64,000 nucleotides of DNA from an uncultured Bacteroidales bacterium. Its GTDB lineage: Bacteria > Bacteroidota > Bacteroidia > Bacteroidales > P3. The DNA lies in NCBI GenBank assembly GCA_900315935.1, contig ONBB01000001.1:62001-126000 (forward strand), written 5' to 3'. This document shows, one piece after another, positions 57,301 to 63,920 of the stretch. The stretch's first letter is position 1. Each line of letters begins with the position of its first letter. The notes under the pieces were generated by a model. It was given only the letters and a program-made list of their open reading frames with translations. It did not search any database and was not told where the DNA came from. Made by a program: the position numbers and the translations under genes.

Positions 57301-60039
57301 GTTGTTGGCAATCAGGGCGTGGGTGGCCGAGGTGCCGATGACATTGCTCACGCCGATGGCGCCGGCGCCGTGCGAGGTGTATATCTTGTTGGCCAGCACG
57401 CGGGTGGCACCGTAGCACTCGTAGAGCAGGAGCACATAGCTCGAGTTGGTGGTTACATCGTACATCTCGTTGCCCTGTATCACGGCATTGCTTTGGTTCT
57501 GTACGCTGATGGCGTTGTCATTCTGGTTGTAGAACGTGCTGTTGAGCACACTGTTGTTGAGCGACAGTATGTCGGCGGCCAGACCCGTCATGGCTACGCC
57601 AATGCGTCCACCGTGGAAGGTGCAGCCGTCCACTACCATGCCATCGGAATAGCCACTGTTGATCATGGAGGCGATGCGCATCGTGGGGAGGGTGGAGTTG
57701 AGGCTGTCGGTGAAGGTGCATCGCTCGAAATGGCAGTTGTCGCTTCCGTCGCCCAGGCTAACCATGTCGGTCAGCGAGCCGTCCACGCGCACGAAATTGA
57801 TGTCGCGGAACCGTATGTTCGATGCCTGTGCCAGATTTACAATGCTGGACACGTTCATGTCGGCATCGGAATAGAACGTAACCCCTGTGGTGGCGGGACG
57901 GAAGACGATGTAGTGGTTGGCGGTGAGGCCGTTGATAGCGGGTACGGTGAAGGCGGGGTAGCGGCCGGGGGCGATGTTGACGACGAGGCTGTCGTTGATT
58001 CCGCAGCGGCTGACGGCATATAGGAACTCCTCGATGGTGTTGAAGTCGGGGTTGGTGCCACCGATGTTGCGGGAGCCGTTCATGGGACCGTCGCAGACGA
58101 TAAACGCCGAGCTGGAGGTGTCGTTATAGGGCTCGTGGTCGCGGAGGCGCTGTGTGCCGGCAGTGAGGGTGTCTTCCACCCAGGCGGTGAGGGTGTGGAA
58201 TCCGGCAGGGAGGTTGATGTTGGTGGCGATGGTTACATCAGTGGTCTGGTTGGCATTGAGTGAACCTGACCAGTCGTAATGACCTGTGATGGCACCGTTG
58301 TCGATAGAGTAGCTGATACGTATGCCGTTGGTTGTCAGTGCGCCGAAGTTTTTTAGGCGCACGGTGAGTATGTCTGGGCGGTTGACCATGGGGGTCTCGT
58401 AGTTGGGGTAGACCAATTCGCTGATGCCCATGTCATGGAGCAGGGGCAGGTTGGCTTCCTGGTGGAACACAAAGGCGGGGCGCCGGTTCTCGGTGTTGTA
58501 GGCTTCGCGAATGGTGTGGCCGTTGCCACCCACCGACTCGTCGCCGCCGTTGTACCACAGGGTGGTCTTGCCGGTGGCGGTAGCTATCATCTGGATGGTA
58601 GCCGACGAACGGTTGAGGTTGTCGTCGTAGGATGCCTGCATCAATATATCCTTGCCGGCGTAGCGGAAGGTGTCTTGCAGTTGGATGGTCTGCGTGCTGC
58701 CGATGATGGCGGAGTTGATGGTCAGGGGGCCGTCGTAGACGGTCTGCATGTATGATTCGGTGAAGTATCTGACGGCGGCTGAAGCGTTGACGGTGTAGTT
58801 GGTGGGCACGTTGGCCATCTTGATGCGGTAGCTTGGGCGTGTGATGGCGTTGTTCACGTTGGCGCCCAGTGTCATGGTGAAGGCGGTGATGGAACCGGGT
58901 TCATAGCCAGCCTGGGCCAGCAGGGCCGAGTCGTAGACCCATTCGCTCTTGTTGTCGGCTCGGGCGGGGAAGGGTATGAAGTTGTAGGTCGAGGTGCCGG
59001 TAAATCCAGGGGTCAGTATACCAGGTTGCGCCACACCGCGCACACAACGGTATTCCACCCAGCCGTTGGCGGCCAGGGGGAAGGTAACGCGGTTTGCATT
59101 GGTCGTGGCGTCGCGCACCACGCAGTAGAAGTACATCATGGTGTCGTAGCCTTCGAAGGGTATGTGTCCGCTAAAGCGGTTGTTCACACCGCTGACCGGG
59201 GTCATGTTGACGCGGTACTGCTGGGGGCTGCTGCCGATGCGGTAGATGAGGTATACCGAGTCGGCGTTGATGCCTTCGGCCACAGTGGTCCTGGCATCGA
59301 GTACGATGTCGGCGCCACGGCTGCTGGCGTAGTTCGGCATGTCGGGGTATTTGAACATGCTGATGTTGGGACGTACCATCAGGCTCGGGCTGGCGTTGAT
59401 TTTGATGTTGTCGATGTACCAGCTGCCGGCCGGGCTGTTGTGGGTCTTGCTTGCAATGACGAACTTGATCTGCAGTTTGCGCTGCGAGGTGGTCAGGCCG
59501 GTGGTGATGACGTCGTTCAGGTCGAAGCGTTCACTCTTCCAGCAGTCGTTGTCCGGGTTGCCGCCGAGCCAGTCGTCGTACGAGTTGCGGTTGAAGGCAC
59601 CTGTCATCTGGAACTCGCTGCTACCGCCGTTGGTCATGTTGTAGTATTGCGAGTTGAGCTGCGTCCACGAGGCCGGGTTGTCCGGCTGGTCGGGACGCTT
59701 GAAGAAGATGCGGGCAATCAGGTAGTCGCCGTTGTTTTCGCGTATCGGGCAGATGTGGTCGAACTCGAGCGAGATGTACCTCAGCGTCAGGTCTTGCGTG
59801 AAGTCGAGCGTGTCGAGGTAGAGCGTTACCTCGCCGTTGGACGACTGGTCGAGCTTCAAGGCGCGCGCCCCGCTCATTTGCAGGGTGGTCGAGTAGCCCA
59901 AATTGGCCGCAACATCGGTGCGGTAGTTTACGTTCTCGCTAGTCTCGAAGCCCTGGTAGAACATTTCTGTTACCTGCGCTTTGGCGCTGAAGGCTCCCAG
60001 GAGGAAAATGATGCTCGGAAGTAGTGTTCTGAGTTTCAT
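48328..60039 (-). CDS. Giant T9SS-secreted multidomain surface protein
   Basis: A 3903-residue secreted protein. Signal peptide 1-22 (cut after SAKA). The N-terminal ~190 residues are a jelly-roll-like domain. Right-handed beta-helix regions lie near residues 650-960 and 1985-2425 (NAIxVQNQSN..., NITNLEIRSNQI-type turns). Between and after them are many CARDB/Ig-like repeats (PVDSLTLNYCAGGDTVSETI, VTVHNYG). A GEVED-type domain is near 2940-3060 (KTWAMIDFDRSGNF), a second jelly roll near 3180-3330, and a type A T9SS sorting domain at ~3820-3903 (LDQNYPNPFTGKTTIPF ... GVYFYGIEVDGQRRMKKMIM). Likely an adhesin or surface layer protein. No catalytic residues recognised. Confidence 0.9.
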   Translation of the reverse strand: MKLRTLLPSIIFLLGAFSAKAQVTEMFYQGFETSENVNYRTDVAANLGYSTTLQMSGARALKLDQSSNGEVTLYLDTLDFTQDLTLRYISLEFDHICPIRENNGDYLIARIFFKRPDQPDNPASWTQLNSQYYNMTNGGSSEFQMTGAFNRNSYDDWLGGNPDNDCWKSERFDLNDVITTGLTTSQRKLQIKFVIASKTHNSPAGSWYIDNIKINASPSLMVRPNISMFKYPDMPNYASSRGADIVLDARTTVAEGINADSVYLIYRIGSSPQQYRVNMTPVSGVNNRFSGHIPFEGYDTMMYFYCVVRDATTNANRVTFPLAANGWVEYRCVRGVAQPGILTPGFTGTSTYNFIPFPARADNKSEWVYDSALLAQAGYEPGSITAFTMTLGANVNNAITRPSYRIKMANVPTNYTVNASAAVRYFTESYMQTVYDGPLTINSAIIGSTQTIQLQDTFRYAGKDILMQASYDDNLNRSSATIQMIATATGKTTLWYNGGDESVGGNGHTIREAYNTENRRPAFVFHQEANLPLLHDMGISELVYPNYETPMVNRPDILTVRLKNFGALTTNGIRISYSIDNGAITGHYDWSGSLNANQTTDVTIATNINLPAGFHTLTAWVEDTLTAGTQRLRDHEPYNDTSSSAFIVCDGPMNGSRNIGGTNPDFNTIEEFLYAVSRCGINDSLVVNIAPGRYPAFTVPAINGLTANHYIVFRPATTGVTFYSDADMNVSSIVNLAQASNIRFRDINFVRVDGSLTDMVSLGDGSDNCHFERCTFTDSLNSTLPTMRIASMINSGYSDGMVVDGCTFHGGRIGVAMTGLAADILSLNNSVLNSTFYNQNDNAISVQNQSNAVIQGNEMYDVTTNSSYVLLLYECYGATRVLANKIYTSHGAGAIGVSNVIGTSATHALIANNMIVCNDDGSANLMTSPLNVIQATWTDVVYNSVKMTAMTRSNVSAATLGGGTIANNRFINNILVALDNNNYAFNYFPSPNNTVGYNVYYSTSGTLCRQLGNAYASIEDWVTAFPEDANSISTNPYFLNGSLVDLRTYNRLIKGVGMPLATVPTDMFDSLRSTTATCPGAFEFVSLGYDFEPEALVSPELETCYMPSSVELAVRLRNSGVNAYTTTTGLSLAYQINGGMVNTVNITDTVPAEDTTTIFTGRMLTLPPNGKRDSLYTIKVWTIFANDPNLTNDTNTFYVLSRYRPVTPTDIYLTPDYATTATITPTGGIENWAVYGNTSAPSRSSTIYWYRDSTDAAPFHVGPTFTTDTLRTDTVFYIAQRRNMPIVRITQLEFARNNNVLGLTPNMPYWMISNRKVALQLTNIGDATAYLEGDTLMTMSNTANLNNKVYVFGDVSIEPGQSLVVQFVNASSSNPTMTVTTGSSNLSSITVQHSSTVAFVYRHGGVVEDMLVLNATSSTSNWPLIGQPSYVWSGNGFSVAGNTVCGLVRTQFYGNANDWRAASPSQPMFLNTNDPAWMRYSDNGCDGYFGKVNITLNNAPLNDLHLTPPTLPATQCAMGNEDITVTVHNYGIQPVDSLTLNYCAGGDTVSETITTGIPANGVITHTFTQQLNMAFDRDSLVIIKVWADALANDQIRSNDTSYASTTSLYTPAAPVPPADRTVFYADRDTITMAASALNLTPVWYNYDMDAVDTGYTYITDRLYMNGTMGVAHIVTTRRDGVIGIGTTQSTDSEPNPYNVKNKYARQQYIYSASELHAAGLEAGPVEAIHFYLDAIGNNTSQTLYNYTIGIGATTDTAFPSTSWYETQTVCSYDQLTITGSQAQNWVRHAFDTPYEWDGTSSMVVEVNYNLPAAINNGSKTRYTTKTNSVLMKYNSSEFAPTVAGTRKSNRPNIMFDTITYGCTGPISTFNVTMTNIPPVDMALYWPSGSDTIHYNSCDSIPIFINLRNQGSDDRSNVTIYYYLDNEGLDSLTVAGTIASGDQRTEQLFKKELGPGRHTITSIVHTPNDFTSSNDTIAQSFIVHFCRGTYTIALSDADYSSFGEAIDTLNVAGIEGPVVFQVSNGTYNEQVALGHIEGSSDTNTISFVGMGNEVLLTAATTQTDNYVMRLDSASNVILSNFKIEARPTGTGNAGNHANALVMQNGDNITLDSMTIKVKGTADAATAAGVVLNDNISNLTVTNCIIDSGYYSIKTNGTGYSNLLLTNNIFRNFTSLGLNLRNITNLEIRSNQITSGTPGKPNRLLTGMYLAQTEGTFKVEKNQIYLIDNQTGGKRGIQLANIASTSTNKGYVTNNMISASSRVQNPANPANNTQESAGIWADSTTSNVNIYYNTIRVSNGTTASQSTKTYGFRAGATVSGLQVMNNIFANFSNGYAYYVSELNTLSASNFNAYYSAGTTPLFWKFAANSLSALQARNGADGNSVFDEPFFTSENDLHLLMTNFVALAQYNTDVIDDIDGKMRPPIPAPTIGAHEMEIKTHDMAVVRILDPSMPVSLNFSATNMPPNIESDDVRIIAQFYNNGRSTENDVSWYAYIEGHEATTTTTPKSLGTFQPAQMKRDTIMMPTVLGIIDTAIVHVVVEIPVDSAESNNNISTPFYLAPAFNLEATRMSTSTPGCYMHKTAIHITLTNKGFKTIPANTELAIGYTATQMTPTTITIPTLPASNSETITLAEDLYIGNNTTITFTDSANLYPTGHASNITVKVSGWCNYVNDVSNDNDTTANTNSASPTINSYYTPAPPIGYDTIFSYGTWGAVRASQENQRPIMWYRDSTAAPFYQPTNYNASTLWSNTPQYFDDSVYYLSCRSQNNCQSHFSQVHVQVNQLVPNDVAFDEVLAPLGSRVYMENDTVRIRIINYGTSAQTNVPVAYQLKRGANVIQEVSEVCTTPIASGQTVEYTFSELLNITTPTQLQNYSLLIWTDLPSDVVRKNDTIRVAHSFRSLAENNYAATKSSNPTFDITRISYNEINLDLPPMGRGYTEATSYNNHEYPVLHVTRGSGDTLIVEITPTDPMAEDFRYKTWAMIDFDRSGNFAGDEVVVNGQLHWNYEPTRAYITIPTSASYGYMRMRVCVGSNNDYSDASVIPTSGIADNKDGHAIDFLLFVDEEGPETDLSITQIVSPRNQLVRNDQTVEVKFRIMNKGTTALTNPTFHFRFDGDTIDPTAEGTVNFTGTLQPGTSGDVTLPVHTLPLGTSTLTIWHNTEGDTIHQNDTLQYEYHRFHVVELVVDENFDSINMWYAPKGYNAYMRNYWTHGTPNKVRITGPHSEPYAWVTDPQLTISTGRRGNASYLYSPIIDISQVKPDTLSFYLRRNLTGGSSVHLEFYNYMNRWVKVDFEEATNWYNNADDRVFDGSSGGSDYNRYWLSTKTISGDFQERLQFRFVYNTPLSNSATASFGEGCAVDNFKIGRAPIPTDVGVIDITEPSIAQYGRTYYPKVVVKNFGTDTARSFQLGYTTYGTFLSRESTVTCLIPPGGSDTLTFDVPFVVTNDFPENFDIMAFTQWDLDIYRDNDTLIKHFSLSPLDDDISAHEFIYPRDKVVAGDTSVQVTLRIRNFGVNPIARATASYMVNDVNRVDEEIDFTEYLGQPLQPLAYFNYTFRQRLRAPMGLMKLTGIIKSEQNEYIYNDTIIKRVQAISLVTDLAAAAVVVDTSDFNSVMFQLKIENRGSTGANGFRVGFLIDDDPNTMVTETYSRARPLPGLSTAYHMFNVQLPHRAMGYPNVTGFVSIDGDNDQSNDSTKVLETLYTDLEATKVLVEETGEPDCRVRLQVINRGNLTVVNRGIHARVTINGNSLSFPASNPPTIYLRPGDTTHIQFNQRIPKSMTRSYSGEGDTRFQDANPENNKTTVVEVINHFEGVPTVLEDELVLDQNYPNPFTGKTTIPFVLPNAAKVRFFVIDAMGHMVNSFEQHYDAGRQTITLDMGEYSSGVYFYGIEVDGQRRMKKMIMR

Positions 60040-60203
60040 AATGCGTTTATTATATTATATATTTTTTATTTTCAGTTACTTATGTAAATAACGGCAGTTA
60101 CTTTAATCTGCAAAGTAACACATTTTTTCTGACATGGACAAATATCTGCCCATTATTGTTGTCAGAAACGGATGTTTTAAGATAAATTAACAGGCCGGGA
60201 GGC
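60040..60203. other. Intergenic region upstream of the giant gene
   Basis: AT-rich. A TTACTTTG near 60109-60116 (minus strand) is close to a -7 box but has imperfect spacing. No gene seen. Confidence 0.35.
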
Positions 60204-60974
60204 TTACATTCCTCTCTGTTCCAGCGCCTCGTACATGAAGACGCCGGCGGCCACGCTCACGTTCAGCGAGGCTACCTCGCCCACGATGGGCAGTTTGGCG
60301 CGTATGTCGCTTATTTTCAGCATTTCGGAGCTGATGCCGGTCTCCTCGTTGCCGAGGATGAGCAGGGTGGGGCGGCGGAAGTCGACTTGTCGGTAGTGTA
60401 CGGCACCTTTCTCGGTGGCAGCAACCACTTGGTAGCCACATTGTTTGGCTAGGTTTACCACCGTCTTGAAGTTGGCCTCGCGGCAGAGCGGCAGGCGCAG
60501 CAGGGCACCGCTGGAGGTCTTGATGGCATCCTGGTTGATGGCGGCCGAGCCGCGGTCGGGCACCACCAGGGCATCCACGCCCGTGCACTCGGCCGTGCGG
60601 GCGATGGCGCCCATGTTGCGCACGTCGGTGATGTGGTCCAGCACCACCACCAGCGGGCAAGCCTTCTCCTCCGCCAGGGCGGGCAGCAGGTCGAGGGCCG
60701 ACCGGTAGGCCACCGCTGCCAGTGTGGCCACCACCCCCTGGTGGTTGCCGCGCGCCAGGCGGTCCAGCTTCTCCGCGGGTACGAACTGGAACGGGATGCC
60801 GCCTTCGCGCAGGCGGCTGACGAGGTCGGTGCCGAGTCCCTTTTTAGGTCCTCCGTCGTGGCTGCCGAAACCGCTCTGAAGGTAGACGCGTTCGATGCGG
60901 GCTCCGCTCTCAATGGCTTCAATCACAGGGCGTAAACCGTATATCTGCTGGCTGTTGTTGCTGGGCTTTTCCAT
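60204..60974 (-). CDS. rlmB: 23S rRNA 2'-O-methyltransferase, RlmB/TrmH type
   Basis: A 256-residue SpoU-family methyltransferase. The N-terminal substrate-binding domain (QQIYGLRPVIEAIESGARIERVYLQ) is followed by the knotted SPOUT domain: VLDHITDVRNMGAIARTAECTGVDALVVPDRGSA, LLILGNEETGIS and LPIVGEVASLNVSVAAGVFMYEA, the three family motifs. RlmB methylates G2251 in 23S rRNA; the sequence cannot exclude a related tRNA enzyme. Start: ATG 60974, about 24 nt after the promoter's predicted RNA start. Confidence 0.9.
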   Translation of the reverse strand: MEKPSNNSQQIYGLRPVIEAIESGARIERVYLQSGFGSHDGGPKKGLGTDLVSRLREGGIPFQFVPAEKLDRLARGNHQGVVATLAAVAYRSALDLLPALAEEKACPLVVVLDHITDVRNMGAIARTAECTGVDALVVPDRGSAAINQDAIKTSSGALLRLPLCREANFKTVVNLAKQCGYQVVAATEKGAVHYRQVDFRRPTLLILGNEETGISSEMLKISDIRAKLPIVGEVASLNVSVAAGVFMYEALEQRGM

Positions 60975-61001
60975 GGGTGGTAGGTGTTGTTTTTCGGACT
61001 G

Positions 61002-61009
61002 CAAAGATA
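61002..61009 (-). promoter_or_regulatory. -7 promoter box of rlmB
   Basis: TATCTTTG on the minus strand, 27 bp before the ATG at 60974. Confidence 0.65.
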
Positions 61010-61080
61010 GCAAAAAAAACTAAAACGGCGGTTCTTTTTATTATGTCTATATGTTTGTATTGAAAAATACAGGGGAAAAG

Positions 61081-61124
61081 CATAGGACATACTAGGGGAA
61101 TGGTAGGGGAACGGTAGGGGAATA
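61081..61124. repeat. 11-bp iterons, third locus
   Basis: Units ctaggggaatg, gtaggggaacg, gtaggggaata (61092-61124) preceded by a degenerate unit. Same 11-bp word family, in the opposite orientation, as in the junction repeats at 33087 and 46943. Confidence 0.85.
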
Positions 61125-61199
61125 CAAAGGCACTGGAAGGATATGGAAGCTTATGGTACTTTGGGGGTGTGGGTTGTGAGTTGGGTAGGGGAATCGTCC

Positions 61200-62447
61200 T
61201 TAGGGTGCGTTGACGGTACTGACGGCCAGGAGGCGGTCGGCGCGGTCGGAGGGCAGGCGCTGGTAGAGGCAGAGGGTGTAGCGGTTGGGGGCCAGGCGGT
61301 GGTTGCCTTCGAGGCGTGCGGTGGTGCCCACGGCGCTGCCAGACGGGAGGAAGAGCAGCTGGTAGGCGTAGTAGCCTTGTTTGAGCAGCAGGCGGGCGGT
61401 GTAGGCGCGGTAGGTGGGGTTGTACTCCATGCGCGACCGCTCGTCGAGCTGCCAGTCGGTGAGTGCGCCGACGATGTGCACGCTGCCGTCCAGGTAGGGC
61501 TGCGCCATGGGGAGCGAGAAGTTGACCCACACGTATTCGGCCTCCAACAAGGGGTTGCGGCGGTCCCAGGCGTTGACTTTCATGCCGCCCTGGAGGGTGG
61601 TCTCGACGATGTAGGGCTTGCGCGAGCGGTCCTCGTCGGGGCGCAGGATGGCGTAGTATTCGCCTCCGTACTCTTCGATGCGGGCGATGTTGTACATCGG
61701 CGAGCGGAGGTTTGCGGCATCGAAGAAGCGGTAGTTGTTGCCCGCCTCGAAGATGTTCTGTGGCCGCTGGCGGTAGGCGAGGCGTCCGCGGTCGTAGCCG
61801 GCGAAGGCGAGGGCGCGCTGGTTGTCGAGGCGTCCGTTCTGCTGCGCTATGAGGGTGAGGTACTGTGGGTTGAGCGGCATTTGGCCCGGGTCGACGAGGG
61901 CGTCGACTTCCTGGCGGCGGTCGATGTCGATGCCGTCGTAGGGGCGCCCCACCGTGCCGCCGAGGGCGACGGCCTGCTCGCTGACCCATAGGCGGCGTGT
62001 GAGGACGACACTGTCGGGCTCGCCGGCCAGGTGGACGGTGAGGAGGTAGTTGCCCGAGTGGGTGAATTCGCTGTAGGGCTCGGGCAGGGTGTGGCGGTAG
62101 TGGATGTAGGGTCGTAGGGTGGTGAAGGAGAAGTCGTAGGCGGTGATGGCGGCGGTGGCGAAGCCGGCGATGAATTCGTAAGCCTCCAGGCTGTCGGGGC
62201 GCCAGTGGGCGTCGCAGTGGCGGAGGGTGTACTCCAGCTCGAGCGGCTGGTCGAGCAGCAAGTCGAAGCTGAGCGCAAGGCGCCGACCCGATTCGAGGGC
62301 GATGACCGGCGGTTCCAACTCGCTGCCGACGGGATGCAGCATGACCGTTTTCACCCAGGGGTGAAAGGCCGAGTCGGCAACCCGCTGGGCGGCAGTCATC
62401 GTGTTGAACGCCAGTACGATGAGGAGTGGTATGAGTATACGTTTCAC
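61200..62447 (-). CDS. DUF5103 / type IX secretion plug-domain protein
   Basis: A 415-residue secreted protein. The signal peptide (VKRILIPLLIVLAFNTMTAAQ) starts at a GTG. The mature part has the DUF5103 pattern: LEYTLRHCDAHWRPDSLEAYEFIAG, TLRPYIHYRHTLPEPYSEFTHSGNYLL and GAFTDWQL-like GALTDWQLDERSRM. This family is linked to the type IX secretion apparatus ('plug' domain), which fits the T9SS cargo protein next door. The GTG at 62447 lies at the predicted start of the RNA, so the mRNA may be leaderless. Confidence 0.85.
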   Translation of the reverse strand: MKRILIPLLIVLAFNTMTAAQRVADSAFHPWVKTVMLHPVGSELEPPVIALESGRRLALSFDLLLDQPLELEYTLRHCDAHWRPDSLEAYEFIAGFATAAITAYDFSFTTLRPYIHYRHTLPEPYSEFTHSGNYLLTVHLAGEPDSVVLTRRLWVSEQAVALGGTVGRPYDGIDIDRRQEVDALVDPGQMPLNPQYLTLIAQQNGRLDNQRALAFAGYDRGRLAYRQRPQNIFEAGNNYRFFDAANLRSPMYNIARIEEYGGEYYAILRPDEDRSRKPYIVETTLQGGMKVNAWDRRNPLLEAEYVWVNFSLPMAQPYLDGSVHIVGALTDWQLDERSRMEYNPTYRAYTARLLLKQGYYAYQLLFLPSGSAVGTTARLEGNHRLAPNRYTLCLYQRLPSDRADRLLAVSTVNAP

Positions 62448-62451
62448 ACTG

Positions 62452-62459
62452 CAAAGATA
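62452..62459 (-). promoter_or_regulatory. -7 promoter box of the DUF5103 gene
   Basis: TATCTTTG on the minus strand, ending 4 bases before the GTG start codon. The neighbouring divergent miaB promoter is at 62537-62544. Confidence 0.65.
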
Positions 62460-62536
62460 CAACTATTTCCGAAACCTCCAAAAAATGCTTATTCCCCCAT
62501 TTTGCATTTTTTTCTTCATGGTTGAAAAAAAAGTCG

Positions 62537-62544
62537 TAATTTTG
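62537..62544 (+). promoter_or_regulatory. -7 promoter box of miaB
   Basis: TAATTTTG matches TAnnTTTG; the ATG follows 27 bp later at 62572. Confidence 0.65.
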
Positions 62545-62571
62545 CATTTTATTTTATTTCCATAAATACGA

Positions 62572-63900
62572 ATGGAGAAAGTATACATAGAGACCTACGG
62601 ATGCCAGATGAACTTCGCCGACAGCGAGGTGGTGGGCTCCATACTGACTGGCGCTGGCTATGGCCTTGCCGACGAAGTGGAGGGGGCTGACTTTGTGTTG
62701 ATTAACACCTGTGCCATCCGCGACAACGCCGAGCAGCGCGTGCGCCACCGCGTGCGCGAGCTGCGTGCGCTGCAGAACCGCCGCCGCAACCTTCGCATCG
62801 GCATACTGGGGTGCATGGCCGAGCGTCTGCAGAGCCGCCTGATGGAGGAGGAGGACAACCTCTCGTTCGTCTGCGGCCCCGATGCCTACCGCCGCCTGCC
62901 CGAACTGCTGGCCCAGGTGCGTGGCGGACAGAAAGCCGCCGAGGTGGAGCTCAGCACCACCGAGACCTACGCCGACATCGAGCCCGTGCGCCTGGCCTCC
63001 AACGGCATCTCGGCCTATATCAGCATCATGCGCGGCTGCCAGAACTACTGTGCCTACTGCGTGGTGCCCTACACACGCGGCCGCGAGCGCAGCCGCGACC
63101 CGCAGACCATCGTCGACGAGGCGCGCAGCCTCTTCGGGCGCGGCTACCGCGAGGTAACGCTGCTGGGGCAGAATGTGAACAGTTACGGGTGGAACGCGGA
63201 GAGTGCCGGCAATAGGGTGGGTTTCCCCGAGTTGCTGGCGAGGGTGGCTGCCATCGACCCCGCGCTGCGGGTGCGCTTCGCCACATCGCACCCCAAGGAC
63301 CTCAGCGACAGCCTGCTGGAGGTGATGGCGCAGCATGCCAACATCTGCCGCTGCATTCACCTGCCCGTGCAGAGCGGAAGCAACCGTATGCTGAAACTGA
63401 TGAACCGCAAGTACACTGTCGAATGGTACCTCGACCGCGTCGACGCCATCCGCCGCTACCTGCCCGACTGCTCCATCACCACCGACGTGATAGCGGGCTT
63501 CAGCACCGAGACCGAGGAAGACCACCGGCAGACGCTCGACCTCTTCCGCCGTGTGCGCTACGACTACGCATACATGTTCAAGTACTCGCTGCGCGAGGGC
63601 ACCTACGCCGCCAGGCACCTGGCCGACGACATAGACGAGGCCGAGAAAACACGCCGTCTGAACGAAATCATAGCCCTGCAAGGCCAGATAGCGCTGGAAA
63701 ACAACCGCCGCGAGGTGGGACGCGAATACGAAGTGCTAATCGAAGGCGAGAGCCATCGCAGCAAGGAGCGCCTTTTCGGACGCAACAGCCAGAACAAGGT
63801 CATCGTGTTCGACCGCGCCGACGCCCAGCCCGGCACCTACCGCCGTGTGCGTGTCGACGACTGCACTGCCGCCACGCTGCTGGGAACATTGACAGATTGA
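62572..63900 (+). CDS. miaB: tRNA-2-methylthio-N6-dimethylallyladenosine synthase
   Basis: A 442-residue radical SAM methylthiotransferase acting on tRNA position 37. The N-terminal UPF0004 domain has the three iron-sulfur cysteines at 11, 47 and 81 (TYGCQMN, NTCAIRDNAEQR, GCMAER). The radical SAM motif CQNYCAYC is at 156-163 (C156, C160, C163), followed by VVPYTRGRERSR. The C-terminal TRAM domain ends at residue ~440. Length and motifs fit MiaB rather than MtaB or RimO. Confidence 0.95.
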   Translation: MEKVYIETYGCQMNFADSEVVGSILTGAGYGLADEVEGADFVLINTCAIRDNAEQRVRHRVRELRALQNRRRNLRIGILGCMAERLQSRLMEEEDNLSFVCGPDAYRRLPELLAQVRGGQKAAEVELSTTETYADIEPVRLASNGISAYISIMRGCQNYCAYCVVPYTRGRERSRDPQTIVDEARSLFGRGYREVTLLGQNVNSYGWNAESAGNRVGFPELLARVAAIDPALRVRFATSHPKDLSDSLLEVMAQHANICRCIHLPVQSGSNRMLKLMNRKYTVEWYLDRVDAIRRYLPDCSITTDVIAGFSTETEEDHRQTLDLFRRVRYDYAYMFKYSLREGTYAARHLADDIDEAEKTRRLNEIIALQGQIALENNRREVGREYEVLIEGESHRSKERLFGRNSQNKVIVFDRADAQPGTYRRVRVDDCTAATLLGTLTD

Positions 63901-63920
63901 ACCTTTAAAATAACAAAGAT

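Noticed and set aside
60919-62547. A 542-codon minus-strand frame overlapping the DUF5103 gene
   Set aside because: Its product is Arg/Pro/His-rich low-complexity, typical of a shadow frame in GC-rich DNA, while the overlapping frame has a signal peptide and a known domain.
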